Shown: in pieces, positions 8,147 to 16,618 of the stretch
How the letters are laid out: each line of letters starts with the position of its first letter
Numbering within the stretch: position 1 is the stretch's first letter
Source: Anaerosomatales bacterium
Lineage (GTDB): Bacteria; Actinomycetota; Coriobacteriia; Anaerosomatales; Anaerosomataceae
Length of the DNA stretch: 64,000 bases
NCBI GenBank assembly: GCA_030019445.1
Contig: JASEEU010000003.1
Span: 186,001-250,000 of the forward strand
Direction of reading: 5' to 3'
The notes under the pieces: model-generated
Seen by the model: the letters and a program-made list of their open reading frames with translations, nothing else
Databases searched by the model: none
What the model was told of the DNA's origin: nothing
Program-made: the position numbers and the translations under genes

Positions 8147-9595
8147 CTACGGCTCGTCGTGGAGCGCCGGAAGGCGAAGCGTGAAGACCGAACCGCCTTC
8201 AGCGCGGTTGGCGGCTTCGATCGTGCCGGCGTGCGCCTTGACGATGGCGCTCACGATCGCCAGGCCGAGTCCCGCCCCGCCGCTCAGGCGGTCGCGGCTC
8301 GGCTGGGCCCGGAAGAAGCGGTCGAAGAGGTGCGGGAGCGCATCTTCGGGGATGCCCGGACCCTCGTCGGTGATGCGCACGATCGCCTGGCCGTTCTCGG
8401 CGGCCAGTTCGACGTGCACGACGCTGCCCGATGGAGAGAGCCGTGACGCGTTGTCGATGAGATTCCCCACGACCTGCTGTAGGCGGTCGGGGTCGCCCAG
8501 GACCGCGGGGGACTCGCCGATGACGACAGCGGTGGTCTCCCGGATGTCCAGGAGCGGCTGCAGCCCCTCGACGGCGCGCTCGGCGATGACTTTCAGGCTG
8601 ACCCGACGGAGCGGCAGCTCACCGGTGGCGCCCTCGATGCGCTGCAGCGTGAGAAGGTCGTTCGCGAGCCGGGAGAGGCGCTCGGACTCCCGCACGATCG
8701 TCTCCAGGAAGCGGCGCGCCTCGTCCTCGGGCACGTCCCCGTCAAGCAGCGTCTCAGCCGCGCCGCGCACGGCCGTGAGCGGCGTGCGGAGCTCGTGGCT
8801 CACGTCCGAGACGAAGCGCGTCTTGGCGCGCTCCTCCTCGCGCAGCTCGACCAGCATGCGCTCGACCTCATCGGCCATCGCGTTGAGCGCCTCGGCCACC
8901 TGGCGTGTCTCCCTGCTGCCCATCGGCGTGGCGCGCACGGCGTGGTCTCCGCCGGCGAACGCCGACGCCGCGTCGCTCAATTCGCGCAGCGGGCGCGACA
9001 GCCAGCGGGCCAGCACTTCGGTGATGACCAGCGTGACGATGATGAACAGCACCACGACGACGACTAGTCGGAGCCGGTAGGCATCGAGCAGCGTGAGGAT
9101 GGAGAACGTGCTCGCCGAGGAGTACGTGACGCCGACGATGATGCCGTCGGCCAGGACCGGCTCGGCGATGTAGATCCCGACTCGACCATCGTCGATGGCG
9201 CGTGTGGCCGCTCCGTATCCGCCGGCAAGCGCCTTCTCGACTTCCGGTAGATGCGAGTAGTCGACGTCGACCCCGTCGGGTCCCGCCGAGTCGACGATCG
9301 CCACACCGCGGCCGTCCAGGAGCCGGATGCGCGAGATGATGTCGGGTCCCGCCGCCTGCAGGGCGCGCGCGATCTCGTCGCTCTCGCCCCGGCTGATGGC
9401 GCTGTCGCCCTCGGCGAGGTACGCGGAGCTCACGAGCTCGGCGATGAGCCGGCTCTGCGTGTGCAGGCGCTCTTCCAGCTTGCGGAGCGCGAACGACTCG
9501 AGCTCCTGGAGGAAGTAGTAGGACAGGCCCGCCGCGGACGTCACCGCGACGAGGAGGAAGGCGACGAGAAGCCGCGTACGAATCGGGGTGCGCAT
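8147..9595 (-). CDS. Sensor histidine kinase (HAMP, HisKA, HATPase)
   Basis: A protein of 482 residues. TM1 at ~9-29, an extracytoplasmic sensor of ~140 residues, TM2 at ~174-198, then a HAMP linker. The HisKA H-box is FVSDVSHELRTPLTAVRG. The ATPase N, G1 and G2 boxes are NLIDNASRLSP, DEGPGIPEDALPHLFDRFF and GGAGLGLAIV. This is the PhoR/BaeS-like class that autophosphorylates on the H-box His and passes phosphate to the regulator encoded 3 bases upstream. The stimulus cannot be told from sequence. The gene converges with the ATPase gene. Confidence 0.93.
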   Translation of the reverse strand: MRTPIRTRLLVAFLLVAVTSAAGLSYYFLQELESFALRKLEERLHTQSRLIAELVSSAYLAEGDSAISRGESDEIARALQAAGPDIISRIRLLDGRGVAIVDSAGPDGVDVDYSHLPEVEKALAGGYGAATRAIDDGRVGIYIAEPVLADGIIVGVTYSSASTFSILTLLDAYRLRLVVVVVLFIIVTLVITEVLARWLSRPLRELSDAASAFAGGDHAVRATPMGSRETRQVAEALNAMADEVERMLVELREEERAKTRFVSDVSHELRTPLTAVRGAAETLLDGDVPEDEARRFLETIVRESERLSRLANDLLTLQRIEGATGELPLRRVSLKVIAERAVEGLQPLLDIRETTAVVIGESPAVLGDPDRLQQVVGNLIDNASRLSPSGSVVHVELAAENGQAIVRITDEGPGIPEDALPHLFDRFFRAQPSRDRLSGGAGLGLAIVSAIVKAHAGTIEAANRAEGGSVFTLRLPALHDEP

Positions 9596-9598
9596 CGC

Positions 9599-10303
9599 TT
9601 ACCCGGCGAGGCGGTAGCCGTACCCCCGCACGGTCTCGACCACACCGGGGTCGACGCCGCCCTGCTCGAGCTTGTCGCGAAGGCGCTTCACGTGCGTGTC
9701 GACGGTCTTCGTCTCCACGACGTACTGCCACCCCCACGCCTCGCGCAGCAGCTGCTCGCGCGAGAGCACTTTGCCGGCGTGACGCATGAGGCACGCCAGC
9801 AGCTCGAACTCCCGGGGGGTGAGGTCGAGTTCGGTGTCTCCGTGCTGTGCGACGTGCGCATCTTCGTCGAGCACGATGCCCACGGCTTCGAGCACCGAGC
9901 CGCCTTCGCTCTCGTCCTTGCCGCCGCGGTGCGTGCTACGTCGCAGCAGGGCCTTCACGCGCGCGAGCAACTCTCTGACGCCGAACGGCTTGGCGAGGTA
10001 GTCGTCGCCTCCGAGCTCCAGGCCGACGACCTTGTCGAGTTCCGTGTCACGCGCTGACAGGAAGAGCACGGGCACATCGCCGCGTGCACGCAACTGTCGG
10101 CAGACCTCATAGCCGTCGGTCCCGGGCAGCATGATGTCGAGGACGATAAGGTCGTAGTCGTTCTCATCGGCCATGGCGAGGGCCTCGTCGCCGTCGCGGG
10201 CGACGTTGACCTCGTAACCCTCCTTGCGGAGGTTGTAGGATACGAACTGCAGGATCGAGTCCTCGTCGTCCACCACGAGGATCCTGGCGGGAGTGCTGGT
10301 CAT
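9599..10303 (-). CDS. OmpR-family response regulator
   Basis: A protein of 234 residues. The receiver domain has the acidic pair D12/D13, phosphoacceptor D56 (in IVLDIMLPG), a LSARD switch and LAKPFG lysine. The C-terminal winged helix carries LTPREFELLACL and VDTHVKRLRDKL. ATG at 10303 was chosen because AAGGAGG lies 7 bases upstream; longer open frame further upstream has no family similarity. It is first in a two-gene operon with the kinase (3-base gap). Confidence 0.93.
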   Translation of the reverse strand: MTSTPARILVVDDEDSILQFVSYNLRKEGYEVNVARDGDEALAMADENDYDLIVLDIMLPGTDGYEVCRQLRARGDVPVLFLSARDTELDKVVGLELGGDDYLAKPFGVRELLARVKALLRRSTHRGGKDESEGGSVLEAVGIVLDEDAHVAQHGDTELDLTPREFELLACLMRHAGKVLSREQLLREAWGWQYVVETKTVDTHVKRLRDKLEQGGVDPGVVETVRGYGYRLAG

Positions 10304-10338
10304 CGAGCCTCCTTGAGCGGAAGACATCGTCTCGGCCG

Positions 10339-10347
10339 ATGATAGCA
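10339..10347 (-). promoter_or_regulatory. Candidate extended -10 promoter of the two-component operon
   Basis: On the minus strand the sequence reads TGC TATCAT, an extended -10 element 36 bases from the regulator start codon. No convincing -35 hexamer is present, which is tolerated by extended -10 promoters. Confidence 0.35.
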
Positions 10348-10432
10348 CCGAGGTCCTGACAGGCAGGTGCGCGTAACCGCCTCGTAAGGCGTGACGAGCA
10401 GCGTGGCCTCGCGGCCGCGGGAGGGAGCACAC

Positions 10433-11197
10433 ATGATCCTGGCCGTCGATGTGGGCAACACCCAGACGGTACTCGGCCTCTTCGACGGGGATACCCTCGA
10501 AGGGCATTGGCGAATCTCCACGGAGACGATGCTGACCGCCGATGAGCTGCGCGTGCAGATCGGCGGACTGCTCGCGCTCGACGGTTGTGCGTGGGCCGAT
10601 GTCGAACGCCTTGTGATCGCCTCGGTGGTACCGGCGCTCACGCTGGCGTACGAAGAGGTGGCCGAGCGGGCGACCGCCCTCGCCCCGATGGTGGTCGGTC
10701 CCGGGATCAAGACGGGCATCGCCATCCGCTACGACAACCCGCACGAAGTGGGCGCCGACCGCATCGTGAACGCCGTCGCTGTCTTCGAGGCATACGGAGG
10801 TCCGGCGATCGTCGTCGACTTCGGCACCGCGACCACGCTCGATGTCATCGCCGATGACGGTGCGTACCTCGGCGGAGCGATTGCGCCAGGCGTGGAGACG
10901 AGCGCGGAGGCGCTCTTTCGGCGTGCCGCCCGGCTGGCGAGCGTCGACCTGGAGCCCCCGGATCGCGTCATCGGCCGCAACACCCGCGAGTCCGTGCAGG
11001 CCGGGCTGCTGCTCGGCGAAGCCGTGATGGTCGACGGCCTGGTCAGGCGTGCGTGGAGCGAGCTCGGCGGGCCATGCGAGGTCGTGGCGACCGGCGGACT
11101 CGCTGAGCGCATGGCCGAGCTCTGCGAGACCATCGGTCACGTGGACGCCGACCTCACCCTGCGAGGGCTATCGCTCATCTATCGCCGCAACGTCTGA
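10433..11197 (+). CDS. coaX: Type III pantothenate kinase CoaX
   Basis: Product of 254 residues, the normal length of CoaX. Motifs visible: DVGNTQTVLGLFDGD at the N-terminus (ATP site), HEVGADRIVNAVAVFE, and VVDFGTATTLDVI, which carries the catalytic-site aspartate region. The enzyme phosphorylates pantothenate in the first step of coenzyme A synthesis and, unlike CoaA, is not feedback-inhibited by CoA. ATG at 10433 follows GGGAGGGAG. The gene stands alone, divergent from the two-component genes and followed by the ccm promoter region. Confidence 0.93.
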   Translation: MILAVDVGNTQTVLGLFDGDTLEGHWRISTETMLTADELRVQIGGLLALDGCAWADVERLVIASVVPALTLAYEEVAERATALAPMVVGPGIKTGIAIRYDNPHEVGADRIVNAVAVFEAYGGPAIVVDFGTATTLDVIADDGAYLGGAIAPGVETSAEALFRRAARLASVDLEPPDRVIGRNTRESVQAGLLLGEAVMVDGLVRRAWSELGGPCEVVATGGLAERMAELCETIGHVDADLTLRGLSLIYRRNV

Positions 11198-11258
11198 CGC
11201 GGCACGCGCTTTGCTCCCCGCGACACCCGTGACGCGTCGCTTGCGAATGCAGTCACGA

Positions 11259-11303
11259 TTGGCGGGACGGGTCGCAGGGTGATACCATCCGGGTGTTCAG
11301 GCA
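11259..11303 (+). promoter_or_regulatory. Candidate promoter and start-site motif of the ccm operon
   Basis: TTGGCG (11259-11264), 18-base spacer, then TACCAT (11283-11288) preceded by TG (extended -10). GTTCAGGCA starts 7 bases after the -10 end, at the expected transcription start. The spacer holds GTCGCAGGGTG (11271-11281). The same two blocks, with one base change in the second, occur in the hemA promoter, suggesting shared control. The remaining ~105 bases to ccmE are an untranslated leader with no gene; two CACGTG palindromes sit at 11378 and 11388 just before the ribosome binding site. Confidence 0.45.
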
Positions 11304-11410
11304 AAAGCAGGCGCACGACAACGACGGTGCCTTCCCCGGGCTCCCCGAATCGCGCGTTCACGCATCGGCACGACGGGCACGTGCGCCCACGTGATGAGGA
11401 GTGAGTTGTA

Positions 11411-12091
11411 TTGAACAAGCGGGCCAAGCAGCGCCTGATCGGCGTGACCGCGATCATCGTGATCATCGTCGCCGCCATTCTCGTCGGTACCGGCAGGGGA
11501 GCGGGTGCCGGTGCGCTCAAGTCCTCGGTCGCGGACGTGGCGGCGGACGACTCGCTCGTCGGCCAACAGGTACAGGTGAGTGGCCCGGTGGTTGCCGGCT
11601 CATGGGTGGCAGGGGCGAACCCGTTCGAGTTCGAGATCCACGATCAGGGGGAGACGAGCGGTCCCACGCTCAAGATCGTGTGGAGCAAGGCCGTGCCGAG
11701 CGCGTTCGGTGACGGTACCGTGGCCATCGTGACCGGAGTCGTCCAGGACGACGGCTCGATCGTCGCCGACAAGCTCATCACGCAGTGCCCATCCAAGTAC
11801 GAATCCGCGACCGGCGCGCTCTCGGTGGCCGACGCGCTCGCCAAGAAGGAAGAGATCCACGGCAACCCGGTGAAGGTGACGGGCTACATCGTCCCGGGGA
11901 CCATCGTGGCGGCCGGCGAGGGCGAGCGCTTCTCGGTGGCTGACGCCCCCGAGGGTGGCGAGACGCTCGGCATCGCGTTCACCGGGTCGCTGCCCGCAGG
12001 CATGGAGGACGGCTCGAAAGTCGTCATCCAGGGCCGCTTCACCGACGGCGCGTTCACCGCGGACGAGGTCTCTCTCGACGCGGACCAGTAA
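11411..12091 (+). CDS. ccmE: CcmE-like heme chaperone with duplicated OB domain
   Basis: A protein of 226 residues with an N-terminal membrane anchor (~8-27) and a periplasmic OB-fold. The heme-attachment site is of the CxxxY type (C126-PSK-Y130) instead of the proteobacterial HxxxY. Ordinary CcmE would end soon after. Here a second stretch (~153-226) repeats the pattern of the first: VKVTGYIVPG.. parallels VQVSGPVVAG.., and VVIQGRFTDGAFTADEV parallels VAIVTGVVQDDGSIVADKL. The second copy has no Cys or His at the heme position. TTG start follows GAGGAG. First gene of the ccm operon. Confidence 0.85.
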   Translation: MNKRAKQRLIGVTAIIVIIVAAILVGTGRGAGAGALKSSVADVAADDSLVGQQVQVSGPVVAGSWVAGANPFEFEIHDQGETSGPTLKIVWSKAVPSAFGDGTVAIVTGVVQDDGSIVADKLITQCPSKYESATGALSVADALAKKEEIHGNPVKVTGYIVPGTIVAAGEGERFSVADAPEGGETLGIAFTGSLPAGMEDGSKVVIQGRFTDGAFTADEVSLDADQ

Positions 12092-12143
12092 AGTACCGGT
12101 CCTGACCGGCGTGACCCGCACGGACTACGACAAGGAGTAGCGC

Positions 12144-14237
12144 ATGGCGCTGAGCGACCTCGGTAACGTACTGTTGGGATTCGCGGCGATCGCGGCGATC
12201 GCGTCGATCGGGAGCATCGCGGTCGGCCGGAAGGCCGAAGACGGTGGTGTCTTGAACCGCTTCGGTCACTACATGACCTATGCCGTCCTCGGGTTCGTTA
12301 CGCTGGCGACGCTCGCCCTGGCTACCGCGTTCCTCGGCGAGAACTTCACCCTCGAGTACGTCGCCTTCAATCACCCTAACGTCGTGGGCCCGTGGGCCTG
12401 GCTCTACCGACTCTCGGGCGTGTGGGCAGGACGTGAGGGTTCGCTCCTGTTCTGGGAGTGGGTGCTCGCCCTGTACGCGGGCTTCGTGGCGTACAAGTTC
12501 CGGAAGGGCGATGACACGCTCGGCAGCACGGGCCTGGCGCTTGTGAACTTCGTCCAGGTCTTCTTCCTCGTCGCCCTCTTCATCCCGCAGAACAACCCGT
12601 TCAAACCGATCGACCCTTCGTTCCTCGATCCCACGACCGGGGCGCTTCTGATCAATGCGGCGATGAACCCGCTGCTCCAGAACCCGTGGATGATCTCGCA
12701 TCCCCCGACGCTCTTTATCGGGTATGCGGGTCTGACCATTCCGTTCGCATTTGCACTGGCGGCGCTCATCACGGGTGACACATCGAAGCGGTGGGTCCAG
12801 GCGACCGACCGCATCACGGTCTTCTCATGGTTGCTGCTCGGCATCGGCATCGGGCTCGGATCGGTGTGGGCGTACGTGGAGCTCGCGTTCGGAGGCTACT
12901 GGGCATGGGACCCGGTCGAGAACGCATCGCTCTTGCCCTGGCTGACCGGCGTAGGACTTGTGCACTCGATGACCGTCTACCGTCGGCGTGAGGGGTTCCG
13001 TTCGTGGACCATCTTCCTCGCTGTGTTGACGTTCGTCCTGGTGCTGCTTGGAACGTTCATCACGCGGTCCGGCGTCGTGCAGTCCGTGCACGCGTTCCAG
13101 GAGGACATGCTGTCTTTCTGGCTCTTCATCACGATGATGGTCGGCTCTATGGCGGCCGGGCTCATCGGCATCTATCTGCGTCGCGGCCGGCTGGGCGGCA
13201 GCGAGACCTTCGATCGGCTCATGTCCAAGGAAGGCTCGTACTACGTCAACAACGTGATCATGACGATGGCGGCGCTCCTGGTCGCCTATCTGACCATGAC
13301 GTCCGCCTTCAAGGAGTGGCCGCTCGCTTGGCTTACCTCCTGGTGGCCCGGAGCCGGTCGCATCTTCGGTGCGGCCACGTATGACGCGCTCGCGAGACCC
13401 ATCGGTATCGCGTACATACTCGTGATGACGGTGTGTCCCATCCTGTCGTGGGGTGGCAGCGAGTTCGGGCAGTTCTGGAAGCGGGCCAAGTGGCCGGTCG
13501 CCGGAGCCGCAGTGTTTGGTGCCGGGTTGCTCGGGATCTGGTGGACGAGCATGCTGCCCTACTACCAGCAGACCGCCGAGAGCATGGCGCCGGTCGTCAA
13601 CCACACGCTCGCGGTCATCGGTCTCCTCACCGCCGCTCTCGCTGTGGCCCTGCCGGTGTATCTGTTCGTGGATGGCGCACGCAGGCGCGCCTCAGCGCGC
13701 GGGGAAAGCTTCGGCTCCGCGCTCGGCTGGATCTTCCTCAAGGCACGCACGCAGTCGGGTGGCTACCTCGTGCACCTCGGCATGGGGATCATCCTGATCG
13801 GCCTCATCGGATCGACGATGTACGTGAGCTCCTACGACGGTACGATCGCGATGGAGCAGGGCGCCACGTTCGCTGCCGGCCCCTACACGTACGAGTTTTC
13901 CGGGTACGAGGAGGTCACCGAGCCCAACGGCGACGAGGTGCTCACGCTGTCGCTCGACGTGCTCCGTGATGGCGCTGTGGTCGACACGCTGACGCCGCAG
14001 CTGCGCTTCCCGCTGCAGCTGCGAGAGCAGAATCAGACAACCCAGAAGGTCGCTATCGTCGAGCAGCCGCTGAAGGACATCTTCGTGTCCTTCTCGGGCA
14101 TCACGCAGGAAGGCACCGCATACATCACGATCAAGTACTTCCCGATGCAGTGGTGGGTGTGGTTCGGCTTCGTCGCGCTCATCGTCGGCAGCGGCCTCGC
14201 GTCCTGGCCGAAGAAGTCCCGACTGAAGGCGGCATAG
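12144..14237 (+). CDS. ccmF: CcmF, cytochrome c heme lyase subunit
   Basis: Membrane protein of 697 residues with more than a dozen hydrophobic segments. The heme-handling WWD motif GGYWAWDPVENASLLPWL is at ~249-266, and a periplasmic C-terminal domain precedes the last membrane helix. CcmF receives heme from holo-CcmE and ligates it to CXXCH motifs on the outer face of the cytoplasmic membrane. The ATG follows AAGGAG. The partner CcmH/CcmG thiol-handling proteins are not encoded nearby. Confidence 0.95.
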   Translation: MALSDLGNVLLGFAAIAAIASIGSIAVGRKAEDGGVLNRFGHYMTYAVLGFVTLATLALATAFLGENFTLEYVAFNHPNVVGPWAWLYRLSGVWAGREGSLLFWEWVLALYAGFVAYKFRKGDDTLGSTGLALVNFVQVFFLVALFIPQNNPFKPIDPSFLDPTTGALLINAAMNPLLQNPWMISHPPTLFIGYAGLTIPFAFALAALITGDTSKRWVQATDRITVFSWLLLGIGIGLGSVWAYVELAFGGYWAWDPVENASLLPWLTGVGLVHSMTVYRRREGFRSWTIFLAVLTFVLVLLGTFITRSGVVQSVHAFQEDMLSFWLFITMMVGSMAAGLIGIYLRRGRLGGSETFDRLMSKEGSYYVNNVIMTMAALLVAYLTMTSAFKEWPLAWLTSWWPGAGRIFGAATYDALARPIGIAYILVMTVCPILSWGGSEFGQFWKRAKWPVAGAAVFGAGLLGIWWTSMLPYYQQTAESMAPVVNHTLAVIGLLTAALAVALPVYLFVDGARRRASARGESFGSALGWIFLKARTQSGGYLVHLGMGIILIGLIGSTMYVSSYDGTIAMEQGATFAAGPYTYEFSGYEEVTEPNGDEVLTLSLDVLRDGAVVDTLTPQLRFPLQLREQNQTTQKVAIVEQPLKDIFVSFSGITQEGTAYITIKYFPMQWWVWFGFVALIVGSGLASWPKKSRLKAA

Positions 14238-14244
14238 GGAGCGC

Positions 14245-14973
14245 ATGGAGGGGGCAGGCCGCGATACGGCGCTCGAGGTCCGGGATCTCAGTCGGGCCTT
14301 CGGCGTGCGCAAGGCTCTCGACGGCGTGAGCCTCGAGGTGCCGAGCGGCGCCTTCCTCTCCATCTTCGGTCCCAACGGCGCGGGAAAGACGACGCTCGTC
14401 AAGGTGCTCACGACCCTGCTCAACCCCACGAGCGGCGCCGCGTCCGTCTGCGGTCTTGACGTGGTGGCCGAGGCGGTCGCGCTGCGGCATCGGATCGGGC
14501 TCATCAGCCACAATCCGCTGCTCTATCCTGATCTGACCGCCGAGGAGAACCTACTGTTCTTTGCGGACCTATACGGCGTGCAGGATGCCGAAGAGCGCGC
14601 CCGGGAATTGCTCGAGGCTGTGGAGCTCGACCATCGCCGCCTGGACCTCACCCGTACGTTCTCGCGCGGCATGCTCCAGCGGCTGTCGATCGCGCGCGCG
14701 CTGCTGCACCGGCCCGACGTGCTCTTCCTCGATGAGCCGTACTCGGGCCTCGATCCGCACGCCATGGATATCCTCGACCACCTCATCGCGCAGATCCGCG
14801 GTGAGCACACGTTCGTGATGATCAGTCACGACCTCGATAAGGGTCTGCAGCTGTGCTCGCACGCGCTGATCCTCGCCAGCGGTCGCGTCGTGCTCTACGA
14901 GGAGCGCGACGCGCTCGATGAGGCGGCGTTCAAGGAGACCTACCGCGCCACCGTCGGGATGGGGGTGGCGTGA
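14245..14973 (+). CDS. ccmA: CcmA, heme ABC transporter ATP-binding subunit
   Basis: Product of 242 residues with Walker A GPNGAGKTT (~42-50), signature-like FSRGMLQRLSIARALL, Walker B VLFLDEPYSGLD and an ISHD switch. CcmA powers release of holo-CcmE from the CcmABCD complex. It begins 7 bases after ccmF and its stop overlaps the ccmB start, so translation is coupled. Confidence 0.93.
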   Translation: MEGAGRDTALEVRDLSRAFGVRKALDGVSLEVPSGAFLSIFGPNGAGKTTLVKVLTTLLNPTSGAASVCGLDVVAEAVALRHRIGLISHNPLLYPDLTAEENLLFFADLYGVQDAEERARELLEAVELDHRRLDLTRTFSRGMLQRLSIARALLHRPDVLFLDEPYSGLDPHAMDILDHLIAQIRGEHTFVMISHDLDKGLQLCSHALILASGRVVLYEERDALDEAAFKETYRATVGMGVA

Positions 14974-15677
14974 TGGACGGCCTCGCATGGCGGCAGTTCA
15001 AGGCCATCCTGCGCAAAGACATCGTGATGGAACTCCGCACGCGCGAGATGGTGACCTCGATGGGGCTGTACGCGATCCTCACGATGGTCGTCTACCAGGT
15101 CGCCCTTTCGGAAGCGGGGGCCAGCCTCGACGTACGTCTCGTCATGCCGGGACTCATCTGGGTAGCGTTCATCTTCATGTCGCTGCTCGGCCTCAACCGG
15201 TCGTTCGTGCACGAGAAGGACCAGGGGTGCATCGAGGCCCTGCTGCTCGCGCCCATCGACCGGCCGGTGATCTTCTTCTCCAAGTTCACGGGCAACCTGC
15301 TGTTCCTGCTCGTGGTCGAAGTGCTGTCGCTCCCCGTGTTCTCGTTCCTGTTCCTGCAGGAGCAGCAAGGTATAGCGAACCCCGTGTGGATGGTGGGCCT
15401 CGTGCTCCTCGGCGCCTCGATAGGCATCTCGGGGGTCGGCACGCTGCTTGCGACCATCTCGGTGAACACGTCGGGCCGTGACATCATGCTCGCGGTGCTG
15501 TTCGTGCCGCTCATGTATCCGCTGCTCAGGGCTGCGGTCGGCGCGACGTTTGCGGCTGTCATCGGCGGCCCGGCGTCTGCAGCGCTGTTCTGGGGCTGGA
15601 TGGCCTGGGTGGCAGCCTTCGATGTCATAATGCTGCTCGTGGCGTTCGCGCTCTACGAGTTCGTCATCGGCGCCTAG
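14973..15677 (+). CDS. ccmB: CcmB, heme exporter permease subunit
   Basis: A product of 234 residues with six predicted membrane segments and the CcmB features FVHEKDQGCIEALLLAPIDR in the cytoplasmic loop. It pairs with CcmA. ATG at 14973 shares one base with the ccmA stop; a GTG three bases earlier is an equally possible start. Confidence 0.92.
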   Translation: MDGLAWRQFKAILRKDIVMELRTREMVTSMGLYAILTMVVYQVALSEAGASLDVRLVMPGLIWVAFIFMSLLGLNRSFVHEKDQGCIEALLLAPIDRPVIFFSKFTGNLLFLLVVEVLSLPVFSFLFLQEQQGIANPVWMVGLVLLGASIGISGVGTLLATISVNTSGRDIMLAVLFVPLMYPLLRAAVGATFAAVIGGPASAALFWGWMAWVAAFDVIMLLVAFALYEFVIGA

Positions 15678-15689
15678 AGGGCGCCCGGA

Positions 15690-16397
15690 ATGGAGGATCG
15701 TGCGGTGAAACGACGTCCGATAGCCGAGGTCATGCTCGCGCTCGGCGGCCTCATCACGACGGCCGCGTTCTTCATGGCGTTTCTCTGGGCGCCGGCGACC
15801 GTCTATCCGGACGGCCGCATCAACTTCTCGCAGAAGATCTTCTACTTCCACGTGCCGGTGGCCGAGGCCTCGTTCCTCGTCTTCTTCTTCACGGCGTTCT
15901 ACGGCGTGCGCTTCCTGATGACGAAGGACCGCCGTTATGACGTGATGGCGCGTGTCGCCACGGAAGTGACGCTGTTCTTCGTGCTGCTCACGATGGCTAC
16001 GGGCATACTGTGGACTCGCGTCGAGTGGGGCGTCTGGTGGCAGTGGGAGCCCCGGCTTACCACGTACTTCATCATGACGCTGCTAGTCATCGGCTACTTC
16101 GTCTTGCGCAACTCGGTGGAGGACGACGAGAAGCGGGCAACGTATGCCGCGGCGTTCGGCATCCTGGCCTTCATCGACGCGCCCATCAGCTTCTTCATCA
16201 CGCGGTGGGTCGAGTCGATCCATCCCGTCGTACTGGCGGGGGGCGAGAGTTCGGGGCTTGAGCCGCCGATGCTCATCACGTTCATCATCGCCCAGGTCGG
16301 CATGCTCATGCTCGGCTATGCGTTCTATCAGATGCGCTTGCGTGAGGAAGAGCTGCACGAGCGGCTCGAAGCGCTCAAGATCTCGATCGGAGGTTAG
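15690..16397 (+). CDS. ccmC: CcmC, heme delivery protein
   Basis: A protein of 235 residues with six membrane helices, a FHVPVAEASFLVFF segment with one conserved His, and the WWD-type loop WGVWWQWEPRLTTYFI at ~113-128. The usual motif ends WxWD; here it reads WQWE, a conservative change. A second conserved His lies in ESIHPVVL. CcmC loads heme onto CcmE. It sits between ccmB and a ccmD-like gene, as in canonical operons. Confidence 0.93.
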   Translation: MEDRAVKRRPIAEVMLALGGLITTAAFFMAFLWAPATVYPDGRINFSQKIFYFHVPVAEASFLVFFFTAFYGVRFLMTKDRRYDVMARVATEVTLFFVLLTMATGILWTRVEWGVWWQWEPRLTTYFIMTLLVIGYFVLRNSVEDDEKRATYAAAFGILAFIDAPISFFITRWVESIHPVVLAGGESSGLEPPMLITFIIAQVGMLMLGYAFYQMRLREEELHERLEALKISIGG

Positions 16398-16399
16398 CT

Positions 16400-16579
16400 G
16401 TGGGAGACATCTATCGCGAAGTCCTGCCGCAGGCGCCCTACGTCATCGGCGCCTACGGGCTCATCTGGGCCTTCATGATCGGCTTCGTGGCCACCGTGTT
16501 CAGCCGGCTCCGCCGGCTCGAGAAGGAGATCGCGGTCGTCGAGGCGGCCGTGAAGCGTCGGGAGAAGGCCGAGGCCTAG
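16400..16579 (+). CDS. ccmD: CcmD-like small membrane protein
   Basis: A gene of only 59 codons starting at GTG 16400, 2 bases after the ccmC stop, with GGAGG 6 bases upstream. The product begins MGDIYREVLPQAPYVIGAYG and has one membrane helix (about residues 14-36: YVIGAYGLIWAFMIGFVATVF). It ends in a charged helix SRLRRLEKEIAVVEAAVKRR. Size, topology (one TM, then Arg/Glu-rich cytoplasmic tail) and position right after ccmC all match CcmD, which stabilises CcmABC-E. Sequence conservation in CcmD is low, so the call rests mainly on context. Confidence 0.8.
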   Translation: MGDIYREVLPQAPYVIGAYGLIWAFMIGFVATVFSRLRRLEKEIAVVEAAVKRREKAEA

Positions 16580-16618
16580 CGGCCTGTCCGGCACGGCCCG
16601 AGACGGCAAGGAGGCCCT

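Noticed and set aside
11378-11393. Two CACGTG palindromes before ccmE as operator sites
   Set aside because: Six-base GC-rich palindromes are common in this composition, and no bacterial regulator for them is suggested by context.
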